Part shown: positions 1 through 10,038 of the stretch, piece by piece
Position numbering within the stretch: position 1 is the first letter of the stretch
Layout of the letters: each line of letters starts with the position of its first letter
Source: an uncultured Opitutia bacterium
Lineage (GTDB): Bacteria > Verrucomicrobiota > Verrucomicrobiia > Opitutales > UBA953
Direction: 5' to 3'
Length of the DNA stretch: 64,000 nucleotides
Assembly (NCBI GenBank): GCA_903840355.1
Contig: CAIMFJ010000004.1
Location: forward strand, 496,001 to 560,000
Made by a program: the position numbers and the translations under genes
The notes under the pieces: generated by a model
Told to the model about the DNA's origin: nothing
Database searches by the model: none
What the model saw: the letters and a program-made list of their open reading frames with translations, nothing else

Positions 1-1074
1 CGCCAGGCTTTTTTTGCGGAGCAACGCGCCATTTCTGGTATCCAGGTTTTAGTGACGGCCCATCACTTGGATGACGTTGTTGAGTCTATGTTATGGCGTT
101 TAGCTCGAGGCGCTGGGCCCGTTGGGTTGGCCGCCCCGCGCGAGGTTCAAGCATTTCGCGATGGGCATGTGCATTGGCGTCCGTTGATTACTGCGGGCTT
201 AACGAAGGCGGCTTTACAGGCCGAATTACTTCGGGCTGGCATTCCTTGGCGGGAAGATCTGACCAATGCTCAGCCCGTAGCTTCTCGTAATCGAGTGCGA
301 GCTTGGTTGTCGCAGGGAGGCGTCGATGCTTTGGGCGAGCATTATCAGGCCGGTTTTGCGCGGGCGGCCCGTTTACAAGATGACTATCATAAAGCCCTAA
401 TGGCTTGGGCAGAAACTTTGGGCGTCCAACCTCGGGAATCTGAAGCATGTCAGGTGGCAGCCTTAGGGGGAAAACCCGCGACGTTGATTTACGCCGTGCT
501 TGTGCAATTTCTCCAACTCCAAGGCTTAAACGAACCCAGTGTCACCTCGCTGATGCCTTTGGTGGAAGCCATGCACCTTGGTCGAGAACTACGTGCTAGT
601 GTGCAAGGTCGGCTGGTCGAGGTACATCAAGGCCAACTGCGGCTCTGTCGACTCGAGTGGCCGAAACTCGGTCCTGTTTTAAGAACTCTAAAGGAAAACG
701 AAGATTGCCCCGAGAGCGGTTTGCGGGCGGAGCGTAGTGACGTATCTCCCGAACTTTGGGCTGATTTGTCTCTAGGCGACATTCCGCCCCAACAAGAAGT
801 CTATTTAAAAGTCCCACCTGGGATGCCCCTGACTTGGCGAGGCCGACAGGAGGGGGATCGTTTTCACGCCCTCGGGGCTCCCGGTAGTGCCCTGTTGGCG
901 GATATGCTAATCAATCGGAAAATCCCTGTAGAACAGCGAGATGCCTTGCCGGTGGTTTTGGCGCAGGACCAAATTTTATGGGTACCTGGATTGCCGCCTG
1001 CCGACGCTTTTAAGTTAAAGGGTCCGACTTCTGGGGCTCTCCGGTTGACTTGGCGTGGTCCCTGCTTAAATTAA
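1..1074 (+). CDS. tilS: tRNA(Ile)-lysidine synthase TilS, 5' end outside window
   Basis: The reading frame is open from base 1, so the gene starts upstream; 357 codons are visible. TilS uses ATP and lysine to turn C34 of tRNA-Ile(CAU) into lysidine so that it reads AUA. The conserved family segment TAHHLDDVVES (usual form AHHxDDQAET) lies near visible residue 19. The C-terminal substrate-binding region is recognisable from EGDRFHALG followed by the IPVEQRD stretch near the end. The N-terminal PP-loop that binds ATP is not in the window. ftsH begins 11 bases after the stop on the same strand, a pairing seen in many bacteria. The identification is firm. Confidence 0.93.
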   Translation, partial: RQAFFAEQRAISGIQVLVTAHHLDDVVESMLWRLARGAGPVGLAAPREVQAFRDGHVHWRPLITAGLTKAALQAELLRAGIPWREDLTNAQPVASRNRVRAWLSQGGVDALGEHYQAGFARAARLQDDYHKALMAWAETLGVQPRESEACQVAALGGKPATLIYAVLVQFLQLQGLNEPSVTSLMPLVEAMHLGRELRASVQGRLVEVHQGQLRLCRLEWPKLGPVLRTLKENEDCPESGLRAERSDVSPELWADLSLGDIPPQQEVYLKVPPGMPLTWRGRQEGDRFHALGAPGSALLADMLINRKIPVEQRDALPVVLAQDQILWVPGLPPADAFKLKGPTSGALRLTWRGPCLN

Positions 1075-1085
1075 ACCCTCCGCTC

Positions 1086-3074
1086 ATGAGTCAAAACGAC
1101 AACGAGGAAGATAAGAATCCGTCGCGTTCCAATAGTAAGCCCATCATCGTATGGCTACTCTTGATGGCCGCAGTCGTGGCCTTGTTGATGTCCTCTGGCC
1201 CTGCCGGCAACACGGTGCAGCAGTTGAGCGTACCCCAAGTGCTTTCTTTGGCTCAAGAGAAGAAAATTAAGAGCCTGAGCCTGAAGCCCGATCCGACCGC
1301 GGGTTCCGAAAACTGGTACCAAATTTCTGGTGAGTTTGCGGTGAAGGGGGCGGACGAAAAAGACCCTTCGAAGTTCGTGGCGGCGGGTCGTTTGATGGAC
1401 GAAGATTTGCGCCTCTTCCGGACGACGGTGGGTAAAGACGTTCTGAAGGAAATCCCTGCCCAAACCGGATGGACGCAATTTCTCTACAACGTTTTGCCAA
1501 CCTTAGTCATTTCCGGGTTGGTGCTCTTCATGATGTATCGCTTCTTAAAGAATGCGAACCGTGGGGCGATGCAGTTTGCCAAGAGCCGGGCCCGCCTGAG
1601 CTCGACGGATAAAGAGTCGACTACGTTTAAAGACGTCGCAGGTTGCGAAGAGGCTAAGGAAGAAGTGAAGGAAATCGTGGATTTCCTCCGTGATCCTAAG
1701 CGTTTTACCAAAATCGGAGCTTCGATTCCCAAGGGTATTTTGATGGTAGGGCCTCCTGGCACGGGTAAAACCTTGCTCGCTCGGGCTGTGGCGGGTGAAG
1801 CCGGGGTACCTTTCTTGAGCATCAGCGGTTCGGACTTTGTGGAAATGTTTGTCGGTGTTGGCGCCGCTCGTGTCCGCGACACCTTCGACCAAGCTCGTAA
1901 ACTCGCCCCTTGTATTATCTTTATTGATGAAATTGATGCCGTGGGTCGTCAGCGCGGTGCTGGTCATGGTGGTGGTAATGACGAGCGTGAGCAGACGTTG
2001 AATTCGCTTTTAGTAGAGATGGACGGCTTTGATGGCCAAGCAGGCGTCATTGTCATCGCGGCGACGAATCGTGCCGACGTACTCGACTCCGCTCTCTTAC
2101 GCCCGGGTCGTTTTGACCGTCAGGTCTACATTGATTTGCCTGATTTGCGTGGTCGCGAAGCCGTGTTGGCCGTGCATGCCAAGCGTTTTCAAGTGGCCCC
2201 CTCGGTGGATTTAAACCGAGTGGCCCGTATCACATCGGGAATGACGGGCGCCGACTTAGCCAATTTATTGAATGAGTCTGCCTTGCACGCCGGTCGCCGT
2301 CATCGCGATAAAATCGAAATGGTGGATGTGGAAGAAGCGCGTGAAAAGCTGGCGCATGGTCGTGAGCGTAAGCGCGTGATGGACGACGAAGATCGTCGCA
2401 AGACGGCCTACCATGAGGCGGGTCACGCCATTGTGCAGGCCTTGATCGAGGATGGCGTCTTTAAGTTACATAAAGTCACCATCATCCCGCGTGGTGGCGC
2501 CCTCGGTATGGCGATGTACATGCCTATTAAAGAAATCTTAGGTTACTCGAAGCAACATCTCGCGAACTTTATCTGCGTGGCCATGGCTGGTCGCGTTGGT
2601 GAAAAAGTGGTGACCGGTGATATTTCTAACGGCGCCTCTTCCGATATTAAACAAGCCACTCGCATTGCCCGTCAGATGGTATGCGACTGGGGGATGAGCG
2701 ATTTAGGCCCCATTTCCTTTGGGGAAAATGCTGATTCTCCTCCTTTTTTGGGTCGTGATTTAGCTCGCGTCCAGATGCACAGCGATGAAACCGCCCGGCG
2801 CATCGACGAAGCCATTGCCCGTTTAATCAGCGAGCAATACGCGCGGGCTGAGAAGTTAATCAGCGAGCATGCCGAGGCACATCGTAAGATTGCCGAAGCC
2901 TTGCTCGAGTTTGAAACTTTGGACGGCATTCACGTTACCGAGATTATTAAAACCGGGGCGATTCAGACCCCCATCGTCGGTCAGCCAGTAGCTCCCTTGC
3001 CCGTGCGTGAGGCTGGCGTCGTGAATCAGCCCACGCCTGAGTCCGGAACGCAATCCTCGCCAAGCCCTGCTTGA
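1086..3074 (+). CDS. ftsH: ATP-dependent zinc metalloprotease FtsH
   Basis: Membrane-anchored AAA+ protease of 662 residues that degrades misfolded membrane proteins and short-lived regulators. It has an N-terminal transmembrane helix at about 18-36 and a second at about 132-153 flanking a small periplasmic domain. The AAA domain has Walker A GPPGTGKT at about 222-229, Walker B IIFIDEID and the second region of homology ending RPGRFDRQ. The zinc site HEAGH is near 443, with the third-ligand region [10 protein letters not shown] near 517. The frame is open 12 codons further upstream into tilS, but ATG 1086 gives the usual short polar N-terminus before the helix. No Shine-Dalgarno sequence precedes it. 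Confidence 0.97.
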   Translation: MSQNDNEEDKNPSRSNSKPIIVWLLLMAAVVALLMSSGPAGNTVQQLSVPQVLSLAQEKKIKSLSLKPDPTAGSENWYQISGEFAVKGADEKDPSKFVAAGRLMDEDLRLFRTTVGKDVLKEIPAQTGWTQFLYNVLPTLVISGLVLFMMYRFLKNANRGAMQFAKSRARLSSTDKESTTFKDVAGCEEAKEEVKEIVDFLRDPKRFTKIGASIPKGILMVGPPGTGKTLLARAVAGEAGVPFLSISGSDFVEMFVGVGAARVRDTFDQARKLAPCIIFIDEIDAVGRQRGAGHGGGNDEREQTLNSLLVEMDGFDGQAGVIVIAATNRADVLDSALLRPGRFDRQVYIDLPDLRGREAVLAVHAKRFQVAPSVDLNRVARITSGMTGADLANLLNESALHAGRRHRDKIEMVDVEEAREKLAHGRERKRVMDDEDRRKTAYHEAGHAIVQALIEDGVFKLHKVTIIPRGGALGMAMYMPIKEILGYSKQHLANFICVAMAGRVGEKVVTGDISNGASSDIKQATRIARQMVCDWGMSDLGPISFGENADSPPFLGRDLARVQMHSDETARRIDEAIARLISEQYARAEKLISEHAEAHRKIAEALLEFETLDGIHVTEIIKTGAIQTPIVGQPVAPLPVREAGVVNQPTPESGTQSSPSPA

Positions 3075-3080
3075 GGTTTG

Positions 3081-3099
3081 CCCTCCGTAGTTAGGAGGG
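3081..3099 (+). promoter_or_regulatory. Hairpin that buries the coaE ribosome binding site
   Basis: CCCTCC at 3081-3086 pairs perfectly with GGAGGG at 3094-3099 across a 7-base loop. The right arm is the Shine-Dalgarno sequence of coaE, 4 bases before its ATG. It is one of very few strong Shine-Dalgarno sequences in the window. The structure could couple coaE translation to ribosomes finishing ftsH, whose stop codon lies 6 bases upstream of the hairpin. The pairing is seen directly; the regulatory role is inferred. Confidence 0.5.
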
Positions 3100-3103
3100 T
3101 TTA

Positions 3104-3682
3104 ATGCTCCCTATGGTCATCGGACTCACGGGGGGTATTGGCTGTGGCAAAACCTTGGCTGCTAGCTTTTTTGGTCAGCGGGGGTATATCGTCGTGAATG
3201 CTGATCAGTTAGCCCGCCAGGTTTTAGAGTCACCCGCAGTCTGTGCTTTGTTAAAGCAGCGCTGGGGGTCGGCGGCCTTAGGGTCAGATGGTTTGCCTAA
3301 TCGACCCTGGATTGCGGCTAAGGTCTTTGCGGATGAGGCGGAGCGGGCTTTTTTAGAGTCAGTGACTCACCCTGAAGTCAGCCGGTTGCGACAAGCCGCG
3401 GTCTCGGATCCGAACCAACGTTACATCGTCGAAATCCCACTACTTTTTGAAAAAAATCTCACGGCCGAATTTAAAGCAGTCGTGTGCGTGGCCTGTTCCG
3501 ATGCTGTTCGCTTGCAGCGCTTGCAGGGGCGAGGGGTCGAAGTCGGTGAAGCAAAACGTCGCATTGCATCACAAATGCCTCTAGATGAGAAGGTTAAGAA
3601 GTCCGACTATGTGCTTTGGAATGACGGCGAAGCGAGTTTTTTGGAGAGCCAAGTCCAAAAGTTGATTTCGCAACTTGGGTAA
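3104..3682 (+). CDS. coaE: Dephospho-CoA kinase CoaE
   Basis: 192-residue P-loop kinase that phosphorylates dephospho-CoA on the ribose 3'-OH, the last step of coenzyme A synthesis. The N-terminus has Walker A GLTGGIGCGKT, followed by the family segment NADQLARQVL. Further motifs are EIPLLFEKNL around residues 114-123 and RRIASQMPLDEK in the lid region. Length is normal for CoaE. ATG 3104 sits 4 bases after AGGAGGG; an in-frame ATG at 3113 would give MVIGLTGG but is further from the Shine-Dalgarno sequence. The gene follows ftsH and may be translated with it. Confidence 0.95.
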   Translation: MLPMVIGLTGGIGCGKTLAASFFGQRGYIVVNADQLARQVLESPAVCALLKQRWGSAALGSDGLPNRPWIAAKVFADEAERAFLESVTHPEVSRLRQAAVSDPNQRYIVEIPLLFEKNLTAEFKAVVCVACSDAVRLQRLQGRGVEVGEAKRRIASQMPLDEKVKKSDYVLWNDGEASFLESQVQKLISQLG

Positions 3683-3815
3683 AATGATTCGCGATATTTT
3701 TGGATAATTTCGGTTGCGGAGCGGGTAGGGGGATTTACGTTGAAACCTCCACTCGTCTGTTCCCCAAGACAGGCGAATCACCCACCCCAACTTTACCCCA
3801 ACGGACTTACACGCT

Positions 3816-5531
3816 GTGACGACCGCCGACGATTTCGTCATTCAATTTATCCAAGACAAAGGATTGGTTTCGCCCGCTGACGTGGCGGCAGCCCGTGCTT
3901 CTTTGGCTGAGGTTCCCGAAGGCCAGAACCCTGATACTCTGACTTTGGCTAAGTTGGTCGAGGAGAAGAAGGTTGCCTGGGTTTCCATTACCCGAGCTTT
4001 GGGTGTGGAGTTTGATATGGAGGTGGTGGATGTGAACCAAGTTTCGCCATCGGAAGATTTACTGAAACTTATCAGTCGCGAGCAAGCGGAGCGCCAAAAC
4101 ATCCTTCCCTTGCAGATGGATGGGGTGGAACTCTTGGTGGCTATCGCCGATCCTTTAGACACCGACACGCTTGACTCTTTATCGCGGGTTTTGAAGTTAA
4201 CTTTAAATCCCAAGTTAGCCCCGCCCGATGAGTTGCGTACGGCCATTGCTCGTTGTTATGGCGGCGGCCAGGTAAACGTTTCTTACCAAGACGTTTTCGG
4301 AAAATCCGAAGATGGCGTTTCGGTCGAATTGCCTCAAGGCGGCGAAGTTAAAGAAGACGATGCACCCATCATCCGCTACGTGAACTCTTTGATTGTGGAT
4401 GCGATTCGTCGCAAGGCTTCCGATATTCACTTAGAGCCCTTGGAAAAGCGCTTTCGCGTGCGTTTCCGGATTGATGGTGTGCTCCAAGAAATGAAGGGCC
4501 CCCCCAAGCGCTTGCAGGCTTCGGTGATTTCACGTTTGAAGCTGATGGCCGAAGTTTCCTTGGCCGAAAAGCGCATCCCGCAAGACGGTCGTATTCAGGC
4601 CCGCACCGGCGGTCGTGATATCGACTTGCGGGTATCGGTTTTGCCGACGGTTTATGGGGAGTCCATCGTCATGCGTATTTTAGATAAAGAAGGCCTCAAA
4701 CTCGGCTTGCCGGAGTTGGGCTTCTTTGCCGATGACCAAGCGAAGTTCCAGGGGCTGATTTCTGGTTCTGATGGCGTCTTCCTCGTCACCGGTCCTACCG
4801 GTTCGGGTAAGTCGACGACGCTGTATTCGGCGTTGAACTACATCAATAAGCCTGACCGCAAAATCATCACCGTTGAAGACCCTGTCGAATACCAGATGGC
4901 GGGTATTAATCAGGTGCAAGTGAAGCGCGACGTTGGGATGACTTTCGCGGCCGCCTTACGTGCGATGTTACGTCAAGCGCCGAACATCGTGATGATTGGG
5001 GAAATTCGGGATATGGAGACGGCCGAAATCGCCGTGAATGCGGCCTTAACGGGTCACATGGTGTTCTCCACGTTGCACACTAATGACTCGGTTAGCGCCG
5101 TGACTCGTTTGGTTGATATCGGAGTTAAGCCCTTCTTAGTGTCGGCTGCTTTACGTGGTGCCTTGGCGCAACGTCTGGTGCGTCGGGTCTGTCAATCTTG
5201 TGCCCAGCCTTACAAGCCCACGGCGAAAGAACTTTATTCCATTGGTATGACCGAGCAGGATATTGCGGGGGCCACGCCGATGAAGGGTGCGGGGTGTGCA
5301 AAGTGTGGTGACCGTGGTTACAAGGGTCGCCGTGGCGTGTTTGAAATCTTTGTCATCACGGAAGAAATCCAAGAAATGATTTACTCCGGTGCTAACCTCG
5401 TAGATTTGCGTCGCAAAGCTCGCGAAGCGGGCATGCGCACCATGCGTGAAGACGGTCAACGCAAGGTGGCTTCGGGGATGACGACCATTGAAGAAGTGAT
5501 GGGTGCCACTGTCGCCGACGACGTACTCTAA
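3816..5531 (+). CDS. pilB: Type IV pilus / type II secretion assembly ATPase, PilB paralog 1
   Basis: 571 residues from a GTG start with no Shine-Dalgarno sequence. The N-terminal MshEN-type domain is followed by the T2SSE ATPase domain: Walker [10 protein letters not shown] near 325, [14 protein letters not shown], and STLHTNDS. A four-cysteine zinc element (CQSC near 459, CAKC near 493) is typical of PilB/GspE and absent from PilT. The segment before GEIRD reads LRQAPN where the family normally has LRQDPD, which the second paralog at 6640 keeps. It would power pilus extension or pseudopilus assembly at the inner membrane. pilT follows 4 bases after the stop. Confidence 0.92.
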   Translation: MTTADDFVIQFIQDKGLVSPADVAAARASLAEVPEGQNPDTLTLAKLVEEKKVAWVSITRALGVEFDMEVVDVNQVSPSEDLLKLISREQAERQNILPLQMDGVELLVAIADPLDTDTLDSLSRVLKLTLNPKLAPPDELRTAIARCYGGGQVNVSYQDVFGKSEDGVSVELPQGGEVKEDDAPIIRYVNSLIVDAIRRKASDIHLEPLEKRFRVRFRIDGVLQEMKGPPKRLQASVISRLKLMAEVSLAEKRIPQDGRIQARTGGRDIDLRVSVLPTVYGESIVMRILDKEGLKLGLPELGFFADDQAKFQGLISGSDGVFLVTGPTGSGKSTTLYSALNYINKPDRKIITVEDPVEYQMAGINQVQVKRDVGMTFAAALRAMLRQAPNIVMIGEIRDMETAEIAVNAALTGHMVFSTLHTNDSVSAVTRLVDIGVKPFLVSAALRGALAQRLVRRVCQSCAQPYKPTAKELYSIGMTEQDIAGATPMKGAGCAKCGDRGYKGRRGVFEIFVITEEIQEMIYSGANLVDLRRKAREAGMRTMREDGQRKVASGMTTIEEVMGATVADDVL

Positions 5532-5535
5532 TCTT

Positions 5536-6618
5536 ATGGCTTACGAGATTCATCAATTACTCGAAGCCATGATTGAGAATGGCGCCTCTGACTTGCACTT
5601 GCACGTCGGTCGGGCTCCTAGTTTGCGCGTGAGTGGTAGCGTTATCTCGATTGATGGTCCGGCCCTCACGCCTGAAGATACTGAAAATTTAGTGCAGTCG
5701 ATTACGCCCCCCGATCAGCAGGAGCGCTTGAAGCGCGACGGAGGTTGCGATTTCGGTTTTTCCTTCCACAAGAAAGCTCGGTTTCGGGTGAATGTTTATC
5801 GCGGTAAAGGCTCTCTCGGCATGGTGCTGCGTTTGATTCCAGCGAAGATGTTTACCTTGGAGCAGTTGCGCCTGCCCCCGATGATTAAGGATCTTTTAAA
5901 GCGTCCGCGGGGTTTAATTTTAGTCACTGGTCCTACGGGCTCAGGTAAGTCGACCACGTTAGCTTCCATGATTAATTGGATCAATGAGAACGAAGATGGC
6001 CACATTGTGACCATTGAAGATCCGATTGAATACTACCATGCGCATAAAGGATGCGTGGTAACCCAGCGTGAAGTGCACAACGACGTGCCTTCTTTTGCCG
6101 ACGGCATCCGCTCGGCTTTGCGTCAAGACCCGGACGTCATCCTGATTGGCGAAATGCGCGATTTGGAGACGATTGAAGCCGCCGTTTCCGCGGCGGAGAC
6201 TGGTCACTTAGTTTTCGGTACTTTGCACACCACCGGTGCGGCGCGCACGGTCGACCGCATTCTGGATGCTTTCCCGGCTGGGGCCCGCGACCAGATTCGT
6301 GTGCAATTAGCATCTTCGATTGTCGCCGTGATTTCCCAGTGCCTGTTACGCACGGTTGATGATAAGCGCGTTGCCGCTTACGAAATTATGATTCGCACGG
6401 ACGCCATTGCCGCAAAGATCCGGGAAAACAAAACATTCCAAATTGTTTCCGACATCGAAACCGGTGCCGCCCGCGGCATGCGCACCTTAGATGCCGATTT
6501 GTTGGCCCTCTACCTGCAGGGCACGATTTCTGAAGAGGAAGTCTTCAATTACTGCCAAGACGGCGAGATGATGCGTTCGCGCATCAAGGCCGGCGATAGC
6601 AAACCCACCCCCCGCTAA
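5536..6618 (+). CDS. pilT: Type IV pilus retraction ATPase PilT
   Basis: 360-residue hexameric ATPase expected to drive pilus disassembly and twitching. Motifs are [15 protein letters not shown] near the N-terminus, Walker [10 protein letters not shown] near 132, [23 protein letters not shown], and [15 protein letters not shown]. The C-terminal [10 protein letters not shown] near 288 corresponds to the PilT-specific AIRNLIRE motif. It lacks the zinc cysteines of PilB. The frame extends 11 codons upstream into pilB1, but ATG 5536, just past the pilB1 stop, gives the standard N-terminus MAYEIHQLL. It lies between two PilB paralogs, an unusual order. Confidence 0.93.
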   Translation: MAYEIHQLLEAMIENGASDLHLHVGRAPSLRVSGSVISIDGPALTPEDTENLVQSITPPDQQERLKRDGGCDFGFSFHKKARFRVNVYRGKGSLGMVLRLIPAKMFTLEQLRLPPMIKDLLKRPRGLILVTGPTGSGKSTTLASMINWINENEDGHIVTIEDPIEYYHAHKGCVVTQREVHNDVPSFADGIRSALRQDPDVILIGEMRDLETIEAAVSAAETGHLVFGTLHTTGAARTVDRILDAFPAGARDQIRVQLASSIVAVISQCLLRTVDDKRVAAYEIMIRTDAIAAKIRENKTFQIVSDIETGAARGMRTLDADLLALYLQGTISEEEVFNYCQDGEMMRSRIKAGDSKPTPR

Positions 6619-6639
6619 CCCCTTTATCTACACCTTCCC

Positions 6640-8322
6640 ATGTTTGACGACCATAGTGACGTAATTCGTGAAATTGCCCTGGAGTCTGGTCTCGTTAACC
6701 AAACTCAAGCCGATGAGATTTGGGAATCTCATGCGAGCACTGGTAAGTCTTTTGCCGATAGTGTGATTGATAGCGGCTTGGCCGATCGCCCCTCGATTCT
6801 GCAAGCGGTGGCGGATCACCTGCAGATTCAATATTACTCGGTAGTCCCCAATGACTTGGCTGATGAGCTCACGAACTTGCTCAAGCCCGCTCAGGCTCAC
6901 AAGTATTTGGTGGTGCCCGTAGCGGATGAAGCCGGCAAGTTGACCCTGTTGGCTAAAGACCCGTTCAACTCGGCGGTGGTGAATGAGCTGACGTTTATTT
7001 TACAGCGGGACATTGAATTAGCCGTCGCCGATCCCGATCAAATCGATAACGCTGTGGTACGCATTTATGGCGAACCTTCGGCCTCTTCGATGGAGGATTT
7101 GTTGGGCGAATTTGATCAAGCGGATAACGCCCCCGTTTCTGACGAGGATGTGATTAATCAAGCCAGCCAGGCGCCGATTATTCGTTTCGTCGACCTCGTG
7201 CTGCAAGAAGCGGTGAAGGCCAAGGCTTCGGATATTCACTTTGAGCCTTTTGAAGACCAGTTCCGCATCCGTTACCGCATCGACGGTTCGCTTTATGAAA
7301 TGGCTCCGCCGCCCAAGAATTTGGCCTCGGCGGTGATTGCCCGGGTCAAAGTTTTGTCGGCCTTAAATATTGCGGAGCGCCGGATTCCGCAGGACGGCCG
7401 GATTAAAACCACGATTGGGGGGCGTGCCATCGACTTGCGCGTATCGACTTTGCCTACGCAGTTCGGCGAGTCCGTGGTGTTACGTATTCTCGATAAGACC
7501 GTCGTTAACCTGAGCCTCGAGGCATTATCGATGCAGGATGACATTAAGGAAGGGATTCGCCAGATGGTGAATCGTCCTAACGGTATTTTCATCGTCACTG
7601 GCCCGACAGGTTCGGGTAAAACCACGACGCTCTATTCCGCTTTGCGGGAAGTGAATACGGAGGATATGAAAATTTTGACAGCGGAAGATCCGGTCGAGTA
7701 CGAAGTCGAAGGCATCATGCAGGTGCCCATCAATCACCAGGTCGGTTTAACGTTCGCGGCGGCGCTGCGTTCCTTCCTGCGTCAAGACCCTGACACCATC
7801 ATGGTGGGGGAAATTCGTGACTTAGAAACCGCCCAAATCGCCGTACAAGCCTCGCTCACGGGTCACGTGGTGCTTTCCACGCTCCACACCAACGATGCTC
7901 CCGGTGCCGTCACTCGTTTGATCGATATGGGTCTCGAACCGTTCTTAATTTCTGCCTCGCTTGAAGGCGTGTTGGCCCAGCGTCTATTGCGCCGGATTTG
8001 TAAGTCCTGCCGCACGGCCTATGAGCCGGACAAGGAAGTCGTGGGCATGCTCGAGGTCGATGCCTTGGAGATTGCTAATAAACAATTCTACTTCGGCAAA
8101 GGTTGTGCCGAGTGCAACCGCTCTGGCTACCGCAGTCGCCAAGGCTTGTTTGAATTGATGACCATCAATGACTCGTTGCGCACGTTAATCACGCAAAAGG
8201 CTCCGACTTTGGTGTTGAAGCAAAAAGCCATCGAGTCTGGCATGCGTCCCCTCCGGGAAGACGGCTTGCGTTGTATCTTTGATGGACTTACCACGATTGA
8301 AGAAGTCTTGAAGTATACCTAA
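6640..8322 (+). CDS. pilB: Type IV pilus assembly ATPase, PilB paralog 2
   Basis: 560-residue PilB/GspE-family ATPase. The N-terminal MshEN-like region is followed by SDIHFEPF and the catalytic core: Walker [10 protein letters not shown] near 320, [21 protein letters not shown] and STLHTNDA. The zinc element is CKSC and CAEC. Unlike paralog 1, every ATPase motif is canonical, so this copy is the likelier main extension motor. It starts 21 bases after pilT; both this spacer and the next contain CCTTTATCT. pilC follows 26 bases after its stop. Whether the two PilB proteins serve one machine or a pilus plus a type II-like system cannot be told here. Confidence 0.92.
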   Translation: MFDDHSDVIREIALESGLVNQTQADEIWESHASTGKSFADSVIDSGLADRPSILQAVADHLQIQYYSVVPNDLADELTNLLKPAQAHKYLVVPVADEAGKLTLLAKDPFNSAVVNELTFILQRDIELAVADPDQIDNAVVRIYGEPSASSMEDLLGEFDQADNAPVSDEDVINQASQAPIIRFVDLVLQEAVKAKASDIHFEPFEDQFRIRYRIDGSLYEMAPPPKNLASAVIARVKVLSALNIAERRIPQDGRIKTTIGGRAIDLRVSTLPTQFGESVVLRILDKTVVNLSLEALSMQDDIKEGIRQMVNRPNGIFIVTGPTGSGKTTTLYSALREVNTEDMKILTAEDPVEYEVEGIMQVPINHQVGLTFAAALRSFLRQDPDTIMVGEIRDLETAQIAVQASLTGHVVLSTLHTNDAPGAVTRLIDMGLEPFLISASLEGVLAQRLLRRICKSCRTAYEPDKEVVGMLEVDALEIANKQFYFGKGCAECNRSGYRSRQGLFELMTINDSLRTLITQKAPTLVLKQKAIESGMRPLREDGLRCIFDGLTTIEEVLKYT

Positions 8323-8348
8323 CCCTTTATCTGACCCCCCCCACAACT

Positions 8349-9596
8349 ATGCCCGACTATAAGTATACCGCCATCGATCGTAATGGCGCCCAGACCTCTG
8401 GGAAAATTGATGCTAGTAGCGATGAACAGGCCCGCCAGAAGCTCATGGCCCGCGGCCTGATGGTGACTAGTTTGGCCAGCGACAATGGGGCCGGGAAGGC
8501 GGCCATCGCTGCCCCTTCGGCCAAGAAGAGCAGTTTTAGTTTCGGCAAAGGGAAGGTGACGCCTGATGACGTCACCACGATGACGCGCCAATTAGCGACG
8601 CTCATCATTGCTGGTCTACCCTTATTGCGTGCTTTGGAGTTAATCCATAAGCAAGAACGCAATCCTGCCTTTAAGGCCGTGTTGCAAAACGTCGCCGAGA
8701 GTGTTTCCCAAGGTAACAACCTTTCGGAAGCCCTACAGGCTCACCCCAAGGTTTTCGATAAGCTTTTCGTGAACATGGTGCGTGCCGGTGAAGCGGGTGG
8801 GGTGCTGGATAAGGTGCTCGATCGCTTGGCTAAGTTCCGCGAAAAAGCCCAACGCATTCAAAAGAAAGTTAAGTCCGCGATGGTGTATCCCGGCGTGGTG
8901 ATGTCGGTGGCCATTATTATTGTGTACGTGCTGATGGTGAAGGTGGTGCCTGCGTTCCAAAAACTCTTAGACGGTCAAAAGACCCAGATGCCGGCGTTGA
9001 CGCAGTTCGTCGTGGGAATCTCTAAGTTCCTGACCGAGTATTGGTATGCGACCCCAGTCCTGATTGCGGGTTTGTACTTTGGGGCCAAGACCTGGCTCGC
9101 CAGCGACAAAGGAAAGGAAATCTTCGACCGGGTAATCTTCCGTTTGCCTAAGGTTGGTACCTTCATGCAAATCGTTTCCGTCTCTCGCTTTGCACGTACC
9201 TTCGGTACGTTGATGGCTTCGGGTGTGCCGATCTTGCAGTCGATTATGATTACGCGCGACACCTTGGATAACGTGGTGATCGCCAACTCCCTGGTGCGCG
9301 TGCACGACCGCGTGCGCGATGGTGAGCCGCTTTCTGTACCTCTTGAGCAAACTGGCGTGTTCCCTCAAATGGTGACGTCGATGATTCAAGTCGGTGAAGA
9401 GACCGGTCAGCTCCCTGAGATGTTGAATCGCGTGGCTGATATTTATGACGAAGAAGTCGACAATGCCGTGACCGCATTGACTTCCATCATCGAGCCAATC
9501 CTCATCGTCTTCCTGGCCGTGGTGGTCGGTACGATTGTGTTGGCGATGTTCTTACCGCTTATCGCGCTGATCACGAAGATGACCGGCGGTAGCTAA
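8349..9596 (+). CDS. pilC: Type IV pilus inner-membrane platform protein PilC (GspF family)
   Basis: 415 residues with two T2SSF domains, the polytopic platform that PilB and PilT act upon. The N-terminus YKYTAIDRNGAQTSGKI and the segment TRQLATLIIAGLPLLRALE are typical of the family. Membrane helices are visible at about 180-200, 225-245 and 378-402, with a second repeat (SRFARTFGTLMASGVPILQ) between them. It is the last gene of the pilus cluster and is followed by a strong terminator at 9628-9666. The start has no Shine-Dalgarno sequence. No pilins or secretin genes are in the window. Confidence 0.93.
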   Translation: MPDYKYTAIDRNGAQTSGKIDASSDEQARQKLMARGLMVTSLASDNGAGKAAIAAPSAKKSSFSFGKGKVTPDDVTTMTRQLATLIIAGLPLLRALELIHKQERNPAFKAVLQNVAESVSQGNNLSEALQAHPKVFDKLFVNMVRAGEAGGVLDKVLDRLAKFREKAQRIQKKVKSAMVYPGVVMSVAIIIVYVLMVKVVPAFQKLLDGQKTQMPALTQFVVGISKFLTEYWYATPVLIAGLYFGAKTWLASDKGKEIFDRVIFRLPKVGTFMQIVSVSRFARTFGTLMASGVPILQSIMITRDTLDNVVIANSLVRVHDRVRDGEPLSVPLEQTGVFPQMVTSMIQVGEETGQLPEMLNRVADIYDEEVDNAVTALTSIIEPILIVFLAVVVGTIVLAMFLPLIALITKMTGGS

Positions 9597-9627
9597 GCCT
9601 CGCTCGGTTCGCGACCTGTAAAAAAGG

Positions 9628-9666
9628 AGGCGGCTTGCATACCCCTATGCAAGCCGCCTGTTTTTT
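9628..9666. terminator. Strong bidirectional intrinsic terminator after pilC
   Basis: A perfect 13-bp stem (9628-9640 with 9647-9659) with a 6-base loop is followed by six T residues at 9661-9666. It is preceded by a run of A residues at 9620-9625, so it can also stop leftward transcripts coming from the tRNA. It closes the pil operon. Confidence 0.9.
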
Positions 9667-9808
9667 ACTGCTTTATCTTACTTACCCCATTGTCCCGTAG
9701 GACAAAGTTAACATGGATAATCTTGGGAGGAATCTGAGGGGCTACAAGTTAATTTAGCATTTTTCCGGCTGCCAAATCTGTAAACCCTTGATTTCTAGCG
9801 AGATAAAT

Positions 9809-9886
9809 TGGGTGCAGGGGTAGGATTTGAACCTACGACCTTCAGGTTATGAGCCTGACGAGCTAACCGGGCTGCTCCACCCTGCA
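9809..9886 (-). tRNA. Initiator tRNA-Met (anticodon CAT), CCA encoded
   Basis: The minus strand folds into a complete 78-base cloverleaf with anticodon CAT at 9849-9851, T-loop TTCAAAT and an encoded CCA at 9809-9811. The D-stem has the A11:U24 pair typical of bacterial initiators, and GTGGAGCAGCC and GCTCGTC match initiator sequences. It is therefore an initiator rather than elongator tRNA-Met or tRNA-Ile2. Two features are non-canonical. Position 1:72 is a U:A pair (stem TGCAGGG with CCCTGCA) instead of a mismatch. The anticodon stem has A29:U41, so only two of the usual three G:C pairs remain. The discriminator base is C. Confidence 0.92.
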
Positions 9887-9990
9887 ATAAGTGGGAATGG
9901 AAGAAGAAAGGCGGATGGGGTCTGTCGCAAGCCCTTTTTTACTCTTTCGGTAGCGGGTCCGGGTGCGCTTGTGAGTGGGAGAAAATGAGG

Positions 9991-10018
9991 TTGAACGCCT
10001 GTTTTAACGGGAGATTAT
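9991..10018 (+). promoter_or_regulatory. Weak candidate sigma70-type promoter for the vWA gene cluster
   Basis: TTGAAC at 9991-9996 and GATTAT at 10013-10018 are separated by 16 bases and lie about 20 bases before the ATG at 10039. Each hexamer matches four of six consensus positions. This is only a sequence match. Confidence 0.3.
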
Positions 10019-10038
10019 CTTTGAACCCCAAAGCGTAG

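Larger units (their letters stand above)
9597..10038. other. Gene-poor interval between pilC and the first vWA gene
   Basis: This 442-base stretch holds the pilC terminator, an initiator tRNA on the minus strand and a weak candidate promoter near its right end. Between terminator and tRNA there is a short hairpin (TTGTCC, CGTA, GGACAA at 9690-9705) with no U-run. No convincing protein-coding frame was found in it. Confidence 0.6.

Noticed and set aside
3683-3815. Possible small gene or promoter between coaE and pilB1
   Set aside because: Only an 8-codon frame and no good hexamer pair; nothing supportable.
9690-9705. Hairpin TTGTCC-CGTA-GGACAA between the pilC terminator and the tRNA
   Set aside because: Short stem, no U-run on either side and no link to a known RNA; may be chance.
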